The notes: generated by a model not told the origin, from the letters alone. A stretch of DNA of 64,000 nt from Prevotella koreensis (GCF_003977605.1 NZ_RYYU01000001.1:1936539-2000538), one strand, 5' to 3'. Positions 25,543 to 35,016 are shown, counted from the stretch's first letter. Made by a program: numbers and translations.

Positions 25543-25980
25543 ATGATACAGGTAAAAGTTTTGAATAAGGGGCATCAGCCACTTCCCGCATACGCCACAC
25601 CGCAAAGTGCCGGGATGGATATTCGTGCAAATATCAACGAACCGATTACATTGCGCCCAATGGAGCGTCATCTTGTTCCCACGGGACTGCATATAGCACT
25701 TCCTGCCGGTTTTGAAGCACAGATGCGCCCGCGCAGCGGACTTGCACTGAAGCATGGGCTGACGGTACTCAACAGTCCGGGTACAATAGATGCCGACTAT
25801 CGTGGCGAGTTGATGGTGTTGTTGATTAACCTCGGCGACCGCGATTTTGTGATAAACGATGGTGAACGTATAGCCCAAATGGTGATAGCAAGGCACGAAA
25901 CAGCCGATTTCATCGCAGTGGAAATGCTCGATGAGACAGAACGTGGCGAAGGAGGCTATGGTCATACGGGAGTGAAATAA
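25543..25980 (+). CDS. dut: Deoxyuridine 5'-triphosphate nucleotidohydrolase (dUTPase)
   Basis: Hydrolyses dUTP to dUMP and pyrophosphate, keeping uracil out of DNA and feeding thymidylate synthesis. All five motifs of the trimeric family are present in 145 residues: AGMDIRA (23-29), RPRSGLA (62-68), [11 protein letters not shown] (80-90), [10 protein letters not shown] (106-115) and [10 protein letters not shown] (134-143). It is the first gene of an operon with three envelope genes, of which the next starts 3 bp after the dut stop. Confidence 0.98.
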   Translation: MIQVKVLNKGHQPLPAYATPQSAGMDIRANINEPITLRPMERHLVPTGLHIALPAGFEAQMRPRSGLALKHGLTVLNSPGTIDADYRGELMVLLINLGDRDFVINDGERIAQMVIARHETADFIAVEMLDETERGEGGYGHTGVK

Positions 25981-25983
25981 CAG

Positions 25984-27786
25984 ATGAGAAACTCCAAAAT
26001 TAATAAAATGCGAAAAGCACTATCCGTATTTTTTGTCATTGCGGTGGCTATGTTGACCGCTCTGAATATTTCTTGTGGAGGGCCGGAGACAATTTCGGTG
26101 AAGCAGGCGATAGGCGGAGAGAAGAACGTAGTGATACCGAAATTGAGTCACAACGACGAGCAACGCCTGAAATATTTCTTCTTCGAGGCGGTGTCGCAGC
26201 AGAACAAAGGCAACTATGATGCTGCTTTCGACTTGTTGAGCCATTGCTTCACAATCAATCCCAATGCTGCCGAGGTTTATTTCACCATTGCCTCCTATTA
26301 TTCCGAATTGGGACAGGACAGTATGGCGATGCAGTCGATGGAAAGAGCCGCAGTGCTTAGTCCGAAGAACGACAGATATATCGAAAGGCTCGCTGTGTCA
26401 TATATCAACACCGGAAATTTCGACAAAGCGATAGACACTTACGAACGTCTCTATGCCAACAACCTCGACCGCACCGATGTGCTCAGCATGCTGGCGCAAC
26501 TGTATAACCAAAAGAAGAATTACGACAAGGTGGTGAGCACGCTCGAGAAAATTGAGCAGGTGGAGGGCAGCAACGAGCAGATAACGCTGTTGAAGATGCA
26601 TGCATACTCGATGAAAGGGGACAAAAAAGCCGAATTCAACGCCTTGAAACAACTCGCGGAAAAATATCCCAACGACCTGAACTATCGTGTGATGATGGGA
26701 AACTGGCTGCTGAAGAACGGACGTGAGGACGAGGCTCTCGACGAATATGATGCAGTGCTGGAACAAGAACCCGACAATGTGTCGGCCCAGATGTCGATGC
26801 TCGACTACTATAAAAAGTCGGGTGAGGACTCACTGGCACAGGCAACGGTGGAGAGAATACTTATAAGCGACAAGACACCGTCTGCCGATAAGATTCAACT
26901 TCTGAGAAAAGTTGTCGATGAAAACGAGCATATCGGAGCCGGAAGCATGGAAATAATACATCTCTTCAATCGCATACTCGCAGAACCACAGACAACTCCC
27001 GAAATGGCAGCGCTATATGCAGCCTATCTGAAACTGAAAGAATATCCGCAAGATTCGATAGACGTGGTGCTTGAGAGAGTGCTCGAAATTGCACCCGATG
27101 AGGCAGGGGCGCGACTGCAACTGATACAATCGGCATGGGGAAAGCGCGACTTCGACCGTGTGATAGAACTCTCCCGTCCGGCGCAGCAGTATAATCCCGA
27201 TGAATTGGCGTTCTATTATTTCATGGCAATGGCTTACAACCAACAGGACAACATAGACGATGCATTGGTGACTATACGCCGCGGAGTGACAGTGGCCAAC
27301 GAACAGACCAACAAGGAACTCGTGTCAGACCTCTACGGACTGATGGGCGAGATGTACCACGAAAAGGGCATGGACAAAGAAGCGTTCGCCGCATACGACA
27401 GTTGTCTTATATGGAATAGCGAGAACATAGGATGCCTGAACAACTACGCTTATTATCTCAGTCTGACAGGTAACGGATTGCAAAAGGCCGAACAGATGAG
27501 TTATAAGACGGTGAAGGCAGAGCCTGACAATGGTACGTATCTCGACACTTACGCATGGATTCTGTTCATGCAGGGACGATATGAGGAGGCAAAGATATAT
27601 ATAGAACAGGCACTGAAAAACTATAAAACGCCAAGTGCCGATGTGATAGAACATGCCGGAGACATATTCTGGAAATGTGGAGACAGGAACGCCGCAGTGG
27701 AATATTGGAAAAAGGCTGTTGATGCGGGAGGCAGCGACAGTGTGCTGAAAAAGAAACTGAAACAGAAAAAATATTTGAATAAATGA
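25984..27786 (+). CDS. Tetratricopeptide-repeat lipoprotein
   Basis: A 600-residue protein with an N-terminal signal (MRKALSVFFVIAVAMLTALNISC) whose cysteine is followed by GG, consistent with a lipoprotein. The rest is mostly TPR units: visible ones lie around residues 60-95, 95-130, 130-165, 205-270 and 400-580, with patterns such as AAEVYFTIASYYSELGQDSM and AYYLSLTGNGLQKAE. TPR arrays mediate protein-protein contacts. The second methionine at 26008 is an alternative start. It precedes a DUF4292 lipoprotein and an EnvC-like protein, so a role in envelope assembly or cell separation is likely but unproven. Confidence 0.88.
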   Translation: MRNSKINKMRKALSVFFVIAVAMLTALNISCGGPETISVKQAIGGEKNVVIPKLSHNDEQRLKYFFFEAVSQQNKGNYDAAFDLLSHCFTINPNAAEVYFTIASYYSELGQDSMAMQSMERAAVLSPKNDRYIERLAVSYINTGNFDKAIDTYERLYANNLDRTDVLSMLAQLYNQKKNYDKVVSTLEKIEQVEGSNEQITLLKMHAYSMKGDKKAEFNALKQLAEKYPNDLNYRVMMGNWLLKNGREDEALDEYDAVLEQEPDNVSAQMSMLDYYKKSGEDSLAQATVERILISDKTPSADKIQLLRKVVDENEHIGAGSMEIIHLFNRILAEPQTTPEMAALYAAYLKLKEYPQDSIDVVLERVLEIAPDEAGARLQLIQSAWGKRDFDRVIELSRPAQQYNPDELAFYYFMAMAYNQQDNIDDALVTIRRGVTVANEQTNKELVSDLYGLMGEMYHEKGMDKEAFAAYDSCLIWNSENIGCLNNYAYYLSLTGNGLQKAEQMSYKTVKAEPDNGTYLDTYAWILFMQGRYEEAKIYIEQALKNYKTPSADVIEHAGDIFWKCGDRNAAVEYWKKAVDAGGSDSVLKKKLKQKKYLNK

Positions 27787-28670
27787 ATACGAGGAAACTT
27801 ACTATACATACCCTCTCGGTGGCGGTGGTGATGATGTTGGCTGCCTGTGGGACAACAAAGACGGTGGTAAACACTGACAAGAATACCGTGCCAACAGCAG
27901 TAGTGGACACCGAGGCGGGACGACTGAAATTCGTGCGAAGCGTTTCCGACCGCTCGGTGTTACAGAATAACATCACGGCAAAACTGAAATTCCGAGTTAA
28001 GAAAGGGTCTAAAGACATCTCGGTGGCAGGTTCGCTGTATATGAGACGCGATGATGTGATACGTATTCAGCTCACTCCGATGGGGCTTTTCGAGGCCGGA
28101 CGCATAGAACTCACGAAAGACTATGTGATGATAGTGGACAGAATAAACAAGCAATACCTGAAAGCCGACTATAACGAGGTGGACTTCCTGAAACGCAACG
28201 GACTGAACTTCTATTCATTGCAGGCACTTTTCTGGAATCAATTGTTTATCCCCGGAAGCGACCGTATGCGCGACTCGGAACTGAAAGATTTCGACGTGAA
28301 ACTGCTACCGCAGGCTCTTTGCAGTGTAATAGAACTGAAGCGTGACAAGATGAACTACAAATGGCAGGCAGACAATAGGTCGTTCGAGATAAAACAGGCA
28401 GACGTGGCATACTCTGACAGCAAAGGTAGCGATGCCTCGCTGGAATGGAAATACGATGCTTTTCAGGCTTTCGGAGGACGCAAATTTCCATCGCAGATAA
28501 CCATTACAGGGGCTTCGTCGGCACTAAAAGGAGGACAGCGCATAACAATCGAACTGATTCTCGACAAACTATCTAACAACGGAAAATGGGAGTCGCGCAC
28601 ACAACTGTCAAGCAAATATTCTGCCGTGACAGCCGAGGAAGTGTTGAACAAAATAATGAGTATTAAATGA
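27783..28670 (+). CDS. DUF4292 lipoprotein
   Basis: A 295-residue lipoprotein: signal MNTRKLTIHTLSVAVVMMLAACGT with lipobox LAAC. The body matches the pattern of DUF4292 (PF14125), a beta-rich outer-membrane lipoprotein domain with a LolA/LolB-like look (KDISVAGSLYMRRDDVIRIQ, GLFEAGRIELTKDYVMIVDR). Function is not established. It overlaps the TPR gene by 4 bp and the following EnvC-like gene by 4 bp, so the three are translated together. Confidence 0.88.
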   Translation: MNTRKLTIHTLSVAVVMMLAACGTTKTVVNTDKNTVPTAVVDTEAGRLKFVRSVSDRSVLQNNITAKLKFRVKKGSKDISVAGSLYMRRDDVIRIQLTPMGLFEAGRIELTKDYVMIVDRINKQYLKADYNEVDFLKRNGLNFYSLQALFWNQLFIPGSDRMRDSELKDFDVKLLPQALCSVIELKRDKMNYKWQADNRSFEIKQADVAYSDSKGSDASLEWKYDAFQAFGGRKFPSQITITGASSALKGGQRITIELILDKLSNNGKWESRTQLSSKYSAVTAEEVLNKIMSIK

Positions 28671-30316
28671 AAAGACTGATACTGATTGTCATGATGGCGG
28701 CTTTCACGCTCGCTCCATACGCCCAACAGCGAAGGAGTGGGCAGAAAGGGAAGGCACGCACCACACAGACACAGGGCGGAAAAAAGAACCAACGACAGCA
28801 ACAAGGGAAGAAAAAGCAGTCGGGGAAAGGTGGTAATACCACAAAAAAGAAACAGCAGGGGAAAGGAAAAAAGCAGAACTACAGTACGGCGGAGATACGC
28901 GGACTGCAGAACCAACGCTCGCAGGTGCAGAAAAACATAAAGGAGCAGGAGCAAAAGTTGCGTGCCAACAAGGCCGATGTTCAGAACAGACTGAAAAGTC
29001 TGGTGCAGATAAACAGCGAGATAGAGACGCGGAAGCGCAATATAGAAGAGATAACAGGCGAGATAACATCTATCGAAGGAAACATGGACTTGCTGCGCTC
29101 ACAACTGAAAACGCTTGAAGAACAGTTGGAAGAGCGCAAGAAGAAATATGTGGAGTCGATGAGATATGTGGCACGGCATCGTGGGGTACAGGAGCAACTG
29201 ATGTTTGTTTTCAGTGCAGGTAATCTGCCGCAGATGTACCGCCGACTGCGATTCATGCGCGAATATGCCGCTTATCAGAGAGCGCAAGGCGAGATGGTGA
29301 GGGAGAAACAGGAGCAGGTTACGAGTAAGCAACAGGAACTTGCCAAACAGAAGCAGGACAAGAACACTCTGTTGTATAAAGGAAAGAAAGAGCATGCTGC
29401 ACTCGAAGGACAGCAACAGGAGCAGCAAAAAGTGGTTGCCTCGTTACAACAGCAGCAGAAAACAATACAATCGGTGTTGGCAGAACAGAAGCAGAAAGAC
29501 GCGCAACTGAATGCCATGATAGATAACCTTGTGGCCATTGAGGTGGCGAAGGCTAAGGCAAGGGCAGAAGAAGAGGCGCGCAGAAAGGCCGCCGCTGCTG
29601 CCGCCGCAAAGAAGAAACGAGAGGAAGAGTTGGCACGAAAGAAAGCCGCTGCCGAGGCTGCCGCGCGTGAAAATGCTCGCCGATTGGCAGAAGCAAAGGC
29701 TGCCGAAGAGAGGGCGAAGGCAGAACGCCGGGCTGCCGAAAGGAAAAGTGCAGAGGAGAAAGCGCGTGCCGAAAGTGCTGCAAAGGCGGCTGAGGAAAAT
29801 CGTATTGCAATAGAGCGTAAGGCCAAGGCCGACGAGGAACGCTCGGCAAGAGAGGTGGCACGTGCCAAGAAAGAGAATGAGGCTGCGGTGACCATGGCGA
29901 CAGTTGACCGCCAGTTGAGCGGCAGTTTCGAGCAGAACCGAGGACGACTGCCTATGCCATTGTCGGGAAGATGCCGTATTGTGAGCCGTTTCGGACAATA
30001 CAACGTGGAAGGTCTGCGCAACGTGATGCTTGACAACAAGGGTATAAACATACAAGGACAACCGGGTGCTTCGGTGAGAAGTATATTCAATGGCGAGGTG
30101 AGCGCGGTGTTCAGTTTCAGTGGTTCGAATGTGGTTATGGTGCGCCACGGAAACTATATCTCTGTGTATTGCAATCTGAGGTCGGTGAGCGTGCATCGCG
30201 GACAGAAAGTGAAGACCGGCCAGACTCTCGGCACCGTGGGTACGGATAATATATTGCAGTTCCAGTTGCGCAAGGAAACGGCGAAACTCAATCCCGAGTC
30301 TTGGCTCGGCAGATAG
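28667..30316 (+). CDS. EnvC-like murein hydrolase activator with degenerate LytM domain
   Basis: A 549-residue periplasmic protein. After a signal peptide (residues 1-19) comes a Lys/Gln-rich stretch, then coiled coil (about 80-165 and 210-290), an Ala/Lys/Glu-rich helix (about 290-415), and a C-terminal LytM/M23 fold (about 425-549). In active M23 peptidases zinc is held by an H...D pair and an HxH motif. Here the corresponding places read NKGINI, VYCNL and LQFQLR, so His and Asp are replaced by Asn, Cys/Asn and Gln. As in E. coli EnvC the domain should activate an amidase rather than cut peptidoglycan itself; that is inferred from the lost ligands. Confidence 0.9.
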   Translation: MKRLILIVMMAAFTLAPYAQQRRSGQKGKARTTQTQGGKKNQRQQQGKKKQSGKGGNTTKKKQQGKGKKQNYSTAEIRGLQNQRSQVQKNIKEQEQKLRANKADVQNRLKSLVQINSEIETRKRNIEEITGEITSIEGNMDLLRSQLKTLEEQLEERKKKYVESMRYVARHRGVQEQLMFVFSAGNLPQMYRRLRFMREYAAYQRAQGEMVREKQEQVTSKQQELAKQKQDKNTLLYKGKKEHAALEGQQQEQQKVVASLQQQQKTIQSVLAEQKQKDAQLNAMIDNLVAIEVAKAKARAEEEARRKAAAAAAAKKKREEELARKKAAAEAAARENARRLAEAKAAEERAKAERRAAERKSAEEKARAESAAKAAEENRIAIERKAKADEERSAREVARAKKENEAAVTMATVDRQLSGSFEQNRGRLPMPLSGRCRIVSRFGQYNVEGLRNVMLDNKGINIQGQPGASVRSIFNGEVSAVFSFSGSNVVMVRHGNYISVYCNLRSVSVHRGQKVKTGQTLGTVGTDNILQFQLRKETAKLNPESWLGR

Positions 30317-30366
30317 TGCCGGAAAGACCTTGATACATTATGACGTACCGGATAGGCAGCGATGCC

Positions 30367-32883
30367 TTATAACGATACTTGTGCTTTAAGGAACACCTCG
30401 CGGGGACGGAGATGGTAGAAACTCGTTGAGGAAACTGCGCCGTTGTAGGATGTCACGATATATTCGCGACGGTCGAACATGTTGCGCAACTCTGCCGATA
30501 GTCTTACACCTTTCATTCTCCACACCACCGATGCGTCGGCGATGATGGTGTTTAGGGTGGGCGAGGACTGCAGTTCGTTGTGATAATGCACTGCCGAGAG
30601 CGAAAGGTCAATACGGTCGAAGGTCTTGGTTAGCGAAAGACTTTGCCGCCAATTCCATAATGTCTGTAGTGAAACGGCATCGGTACTTGTGCGCGATGCA
30701 GAGAAAGAAGCCAAATAAGAGATGTTGCACCAAGAGGGGGAGAAAATTATATTGGGCTTCATCGTCACTATGTTATTCCTGTATCCTGTCAATGTTTCGC
30801 CCGACAGTTGTTGCCCTCTTACGTGTCGGTATTCCACCCCTGCCTGTGCTTTCAGATGCAGCGAATACCAACCTTTGGACAAATTGCCACTCATGCCGAA
30901 TATGCTGTTGTGATGTTTGCGCTCCACGCTGTTGTAAACATATTCCCCACTCTTTATCTGCAAATCCTGCATTACGTTTGACCACGAGTGGTTATAGTAT
31001 ATTTTGAAGTTTCCGAACAGTTCCTTTACGGTGCGCTTGTAGTTGTAGTCCATCGACGTGGAAAGTGTTGTGTTGCGCGGTATTACACCATTGTTTCGCA
31101 TCGTTGTGCGGTAGTCGTAGCGGTATTCGTCAAGTGCGAAATCGCTTATGTTTCCTGTTCTCTGCAACATCATTGCGTATAAATACCATTGTGAACGATT
31201 GCTTTTCTTGAAGTTAAGATTTATTTGGGGAGACAGATTCAGGAAATAACGTTTGTGGTTGACATACATGTCCCACATTATTGGCAGAGATAAATGCAAT
31301 GTGACCTTTCCCTTGCGTATCTCATGATATGGTGAGGCTTCAAGGGAAATATGCGATTTCCCGCCGTTCACGTTGAGATGCTCTGCCGAGAATCCGAGCT
31401 TGAGCGATGTTGTTGTGAACGAGCGATTGCGCATCCATGTGAGGTGGTTGTTTGTGTACCATAATGTGGTGTTCAGTTTATTCGCCCAATCGTTTACCAT
31501 AAGTTTTGAAGGCGAGTGGAAGAATTCCGCGTCGGAATGTAGTTCCAACGAGTAGCGGTTGCGCACGAACATACGGTCAAGAGTGTGTTGCAGGCGTATT
31601 TCGGGCGATTTCACGCGTTGTGAAATTCTGTCGCCTTTCGAACCGCTGAAAATGGCCAGTGCATCGGTAAGCGAAGCGTCTGCCGAGATATAATGATTTC
31701 CGTATATATTCTCCTTGTTCAGATTGCGGTTGTAGTCTAATAGCAAACGGTCGTTGCTCAGATGCAGTCTCCGTTTCTCTTCGGTTGTTGTAGGTTTCTC
31801 GCCGTTAATGTAATAATGCGAGGTGTTTGAGGTGGTCTGATATTCTGTTGTGTGCAGATAACCCACGGATATACGCGTCGCTTCGTCATTATCGTTCTTG
31901 TCTATTCGTCTGAAATTCCAGTCGTGCGAGTTGTTGAATCTCAGTCTTTCGTCATCGATAGGAGTTTGTAACGACGGAATATGAAACCACTGTGGAGCGG
32001 ATATTTCCGAGTCCTGTGCCGATAACGAGAATGTTACGAGGCGTTGGTGAGACGACGAGAGGTCTTTTCCGGTATGGTCATATTCCACGTCATACATCTT
32101 CTGCCCGACTTTTCCTATCTGCAAAGCATTGGCCTTTCCGCCTGCGGCAGACTCTTTCAACGGGAAACTAACGAGTGCGGTAGGCGAGATAGTGAACATG
32201 AACTTGTCCTTCGCATCGTCTTTCAGGTTGATGTTCATAGCCACATTGTCCGAGTAAACCTTTTTCTGCAAGGCCTTAACGGGTTGGTCGTGCTCTATGA
32301 CCTCTGCGCTTTTCACGTCTTTTGCTTTCAGGGTTTCGTTTATCTTGTCGTATTTCCCGCCTGTAAGGTCAAGCCCCTCCACCGTAAAACGATTGATAGG
32401 CTTGCCGTTAACGCTTATTGTCCCGCCCTTGTCAATCGACACTCCGGGCAGTTTCTGCAGCACATCTTTCAGAGAATTGTCACGCAAGTCGGCAAATCTC
32501 GTGAGGTCATAGGTTATGGTATCGGCTTTGTTCGTTATCGGACCGCTTTTCACCAAAATCTCTTTAAGTTCAAATTCCGCCGGTTCCATCTTCACGTGCA
32601 AGTCTTTTCCCACAACGATAGGCATCGTGCATTTCTTGTACCCCATGTAGGTCACTACGAGACGGTCGTCACTCTCTACGCTTTTCGTTTGCAACGAGAA
32701 TCGTCCGTGAGCATCAGTCTTGGTGAATGTCAGCGACTTGCCACGGCGCATAAGGATTACGCTGGCCATTTTCAGATATTCTCCGGTGACTGAATCACTC
32801 ACCGTTCCCTTCACTGTGGATTGTGCGTGAACAGTGAGGAAGCAGACAAGACAGATGCAAAGTGTCGATAAACGTCTTTTCAT
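30367..32883 (-). CDS. TonB-receptor-like outer-membrane beta-barrel protein
   Basis: An 838-residue outer-membrane protein: signal peptide (1-20, ending HAQ), a carboxypeptidase-regulatory-like beta-sandwich (about 22-105, GTVSDSVTGEYLKMASVILM), a plug-like segment (about 110-210, KDVLQKLPGVSIDKGG, INVEGLDL-type motif FTVEGLDLTGG) and a long barrel to the C terminus. This is the layout of the outer-membrane beta-barrel family that lacks a TonB box, often found beside GLPGLI genes. The substrate cannot be read from the sequence. It starts 42 bp after the GLPGLI gene and is probably co-transcribed with it. Confidence 0.85.
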   Translation of the reverse strand: MKRRLSTLCICLVCFLTVHAQSTVKGTVSDSVTGEYLKMASVILMRRGKSLTFTKTDAHGRFSLQTKSVESDDRLVVTYMGYKKCTMPIVVGKDLHVKMEPAEFELKEILVKSGPITNKADTITYDLTRFADLRDNSLKDVLQKLPGVSIDKGGTISVNGKPINRFTVEGLDLTGGKYDKINETLKAKDVKSAEVIEHDQPVKALQKKVYSDNVAMNINLKDDAKDKFMFTISPTALVSFPLKESAAGGKANALQIGKVGQKMYDVEYDHTGKDLSSSHQRLVTFSLSAQDSEISAPQWFHIPSLQTPIDDERLRFNNSHDWNFRRIDKNDNDEATRISVGYLHTTEYQTTSNTSHYYINGEKPTTTEEKRRLHLSNDRLLLDYNRNLNKENIYGNHYISADASLTDALAIFSGSKGDRISQRVKSPEIRLQHTLDRMFVRNRYSLELHSDAEFFHSPSKLMVNDWANKLNTTLWYTNNHLTWMRNRSFTTTSLKLGFSAEHLNVNGGKSHISLEASPYHEIRKGKVTLHLSLPIMWDMYVNHKRYFLNLSPQINLNFKKSNRSQWYLYAMMLQRTGNISDFALDEYRYDYRTTMRNNGVIPRNTTLSTSMDYNYKRTVKELFGNFKIYYNHSWSNVMQDLQIKSGEYVYNSVERKHHNSIFGMSGNLSKGWYSLHLKAQAGVEYRHVRGQQLSGETLTGYRNNIVTMKPNIIFSPSWCNISYLASFSASRTSTDAVSLQTLWNWRQSLSLTKTFDRIDLSLSAVHYHNELQSSPTLNTIIADASVVWRMKGVRLSAELRNMFDRREYIVTSYNGAVSSTSFYHLRPREVFLKAQVSL

Positions 32884-32925
32884 GGGTTAAAAGAAATAAG
32901 ATATACGTTTGTTTTTTTTATCGAC

Positions 32926-33765
32926 TTATCTTTCAATAGGGTTTCTGGGAATGGCTGGCATTTTATCCATCTTATTCCCATTATTATCCATTATTGTTAT
33001 TTTCACGTTAGAACTGGTTGTAAGAAAACTTATCGGGTCATTGTAATAACGCTCATAGATTTTGTCAAGCGATTTCTTGTCCACCGTCTCATATTCTGAA
33101 CCTATATACGTGATGACCTCTTCGGGACGACCGTTCCTTATTCCGCTAAGTTCGAAGCGATATTGGTTTTCTGAGTCGTAGGCTCGCAGTATCAGTCCGG
33201 GCAGTCCGCATAGTTTCCATGGACCTTCGCTCAAAGGAATGTCTTCTGCATACCACGCATACCATTTGCGCCCGCGATAGTCGGCCACTGCCAGCACGCA
33301 TGGGTGTTCCTTTATGATTGTTGTGCTGTCTGACAACAACTGCCAGCCGGGTTCTTCCACCATTTCATGGCATACATATCTGTCGCGAACTATCTGATCT
33401 AAATACGAATAATACTTTTCTTTTGGGTAGTTCTTATACAGAAACCATGATGCACCTTGGCTTCCAACGTACTCTGTACCGTTGCGCTTTATTATTTCCA
33501 AGTTGGTAGAGTCTGCGAGGTACTTATCATAACTGTAGAAAAGTGTGGCTTTCTCTCCTATTTGCAGCACCATGCGATCCTTTTCATATTCGTATGGAAC
33601 TTTGTTTAAGTTTTCAACAAACTCCATGTCGTAATTCACCACATATTTAATAATGTCGCAAGTGTCACGGTTTACGAAGTCGTCATCAGTGACAATAGTA
33701 ATCTGTGCATTGGCAGTAATAACTCCGACAGCAAGCAATGCGATAATTGAAAAAATATTTTTCAT
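32926..33765 (-). CDS. GLPGLI family protein
   Basis: A 279-residue secreted protein with signal peptide (MKNIFSIIALLAVGVITANA) and the diagnostic motif WKLCGLPGLIL near residue 185, preceded by KWYAWYAEDIPLSEGP. This family (TIGR01200) is confined largely to Bacteroidetes and has no assigned function. Its members often sit next to outer-membrane beta-barrel proteins, as here. The promoter box lies 29 bp upstream. Confidence 0.92.
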   Translation of the reverse strand: MKNIFSIIALLAVGVITANAQITIVTDDDFVNRDTCDIIKYVVNYDMEFVENLNKVPYEYEKDRMVLQIGEKATLFYSYDKYLADSTNLEIIKRNGTEYVGSQGASWFLYKNYPKEKYYSYLDQIVRDRYVCHEMVEEPGWQLLSDSTTIIKEHPCVLAVADYRGRKWYAWYAEDIPLSEGPWKLCGLPGLILRAYDSENQYRFELSGIRNGRPEEVITYIGSEYETVDKKSLDKIYERYYNDPISFLTTSSNVKITIMDNNGNKMDKMPAIPRNPIER

Positions 33766-33793
33766 ATATATTATAATTTGAAAGTTTATGCCG

Positions 33794-33801
33794 CAAAGTT
33801 A
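33794..33801 (-). promoter_or_regulatory. -7 box for the GLPGLI/outer-membrane gene pair
   Basis: Minus-strand TAACTTTG fits TAnnTTTG, 29 bp upstream of the start codon at 33765. Confidence 0.6.
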
Positions 33802-34017
33802 AGAAAAAAGCATAATAGTGTTGCCGCATGGCTTGCAAAAAAAAGTTACTAAGATATTATTTTGCGTAAAAATAAAGGTTTTAGCATTGTCTTTATGATA
33901 TTTAAACAATCTTGCACGGCGATTTAATATCATGAATGAATAGTCGCAAATTCATTCTTATACTAAGAACGTATCTCGGTATTGTATTATTGTAATATGA
34001 AGCAATAAAATTTTTTT

Positions 34018-34219
34018 TTAATCCAAATCGCTTCATTAGAGTCCTTGACTGATTTTGTTCGATTGTCGAAAAGATGTGCTGCCATCTCATCGAAGGCGTA
34101 ACATAGTACGTCGAGATGTGATGGCAGCGTAGATGTCGGCAATCGGACTAAAACAGTAAGGAAGCAGTCCGTCAAGAACAAAACCAAGCAAATGCGTCTT
34201 GTTGAACAATCTGGGTTGA
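34018..34219. mobile_element. MITE-like palindromic element, copy 2
   Basis: A 202-bp homologue of the element at 4510-4713 in the same orientation. Ends: TTAATCCAAATCGCTTCA and, inverted, TCAACCCAGATTGTTCA. The central hairpin is especially clear: GCTGCCATC pairs with GATGGCAGC, and TTTTGTTCGATTGTCGA with TCGGCAATCGGACTAAAA. It lies between the GLPGLI promoter and the end of a small unknown gene, 5 bp from that gene's stop codon. Confidence 0.72.
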
Positions 34220-34224
34220 ATGCT

Positions 34225-34632
34225 TCACTTGAATTTTATAGACGGTGCAGCAATCCTAATCTCAGAATGCTCATTCTGTTGATGCTTCATAGCAATCTCC
34301 CCCGGGTTGCACAATCTATATACCTCATTGTTTATATAGTCGCTTATGTCAGACACGTTTCCTTTGTTTGCTCCGAAATTCAGAATGTTAAGGATTGAAC
34401 GTGACGATGATTCCACAACCACCTTACATGTATTACTACTTGTTGCAACCACTTTCATCTTTACTTTTTCCGAGAAAGGAGAAATCCACGAGCCATGCCT
34501 TGCCTCAACAATGAACAAGTCATCATCATGTTTCACGCTCGAAAACTTTGTCCGCCGCATCTCAAATAAATGCTTTACTGCTGTATAAGTTGTTCGGGCG
34601 TTGTGGAGGAAGTCAAGAGTTGATGTTTGCAT
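34225..34632 (-). CDS. Hypothetical protein
   Basis: A 135-residue protein without a recognised family. It has no signal peptide or membrane segment; the middle part (ARHGSWISPFSEKVKMKVVATSS region) looks beta-rich and the end is Asn/Ile-rich. It begins 5 bp after another small gene, which supports both being real and co-transcribed. The pair is AT-richer than its neighbours, suggesting later acquisition (inference). It ends beside MITE copy 2. Confidence 0.55.
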   Translation of the reverse strand: MQTSTLDFLHNARTTYTAVKHLFEMRRTKFSSVKHDDDLFIVEARHGSWISPFSEKVKMKVVATSSNTCKVVVESSSRSILNILNFGANKGNVSDISDYINNEVYRLCNPGEIAMKHQQNEHSEIRIAAPSIKFK

Positions 34633-34637
34633 AAACT

Positions 34638-34913
34638 CTAATTGATGCCTATATGTTTATAATAGAAAATGGTTAAATCATCAATTGCCTTCTGACATTT
34701 TTCAATTGTGTCTTTGTACTCTTCGAGCAACTTTTCTTCTTTGGCTTTTTGATTATTATTTATATGCCAGTTATTTGGTTTTAACACATTATTAGAAAAA
34801 TCATCACATTCGTTATACTTCTGTTTCATTTCTTCAAATGTCTTATAAACTTCGTCTATCTTATTTTGTAATTCCTCTCGAAATTGCTCAAAATCCTTGC
34901 TAGATATACTCAT
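34638..34913 (-). CDS. Hypothetical coiled-coil protein
   Basis: A 91-residue, highly charged protein predicted to be helical almost throughout, with heptad-like spacing (FEQFREELQNKIDEVYKTF, EEKLLEEYKDTIEKCQKAI) around a short Asn-rich break. No family recognised. It is the upstream partner of the 135-residue gene. Low GC and the lack of neighbours on the same transcript other than pnp set the pair apart. Confidence 0.55.
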   Translation of the reverse strand: MSISSKDFEQFREELQNKIDEVYKTFEEMKQKYNECDDFSNNVLKPNNWHINNNQKAKEEKLLEEYKDTIEKCQKAIDDLTIFYYKHIGIN

Positions 34914-34947
34914 GTGTCTTTTTTATTTACGGAATAGAATAAATAAG

Positions 34948-35010
34948 TAGTGCCTAGTGATATGAACCCCGAAAGTTAGACAAAAAACTTTAGGGGGGCA
35001 CTTCACTATT
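34948..35010. repeat. Inverted repeat, possible IS3-family end relic or pnp terminator
   Basis: TGAACCCCGAAAGTTAGAC is followed after a few bases by AACTTTAGGGGGGCACTTCA. The halves form an imperfect hairpin (CCCCGAAAGTT with AACTTTAGGGG), and TAGTG/CACTA lie further out. The halves resemble terminal repeats of IS150-type IS3 elements (AAAGTTAGAC...). No transposase remains. The hairpin sits just after the pnp stop codon but has no clear U-tract on the pnp strand. Confidence 0.35.
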
Positions 35011-35016
35011 ATGTTT

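Noticed and set aside
29275-30090. Long minus-strand open frame opposite the EnvC-like gene
   Set aside because: Composition (Ser/Ala/Phe-rich) mirrors the Ala/Lys/Glu-rich coding strand; no start signals or homology features.
32044-32793. 249-codon plus-strand frame opposite the outer-membrane barrel gene
   Set aside because: Antisense shadow of a clearly recognisable outer-membrane protein gene; no family features of its own.
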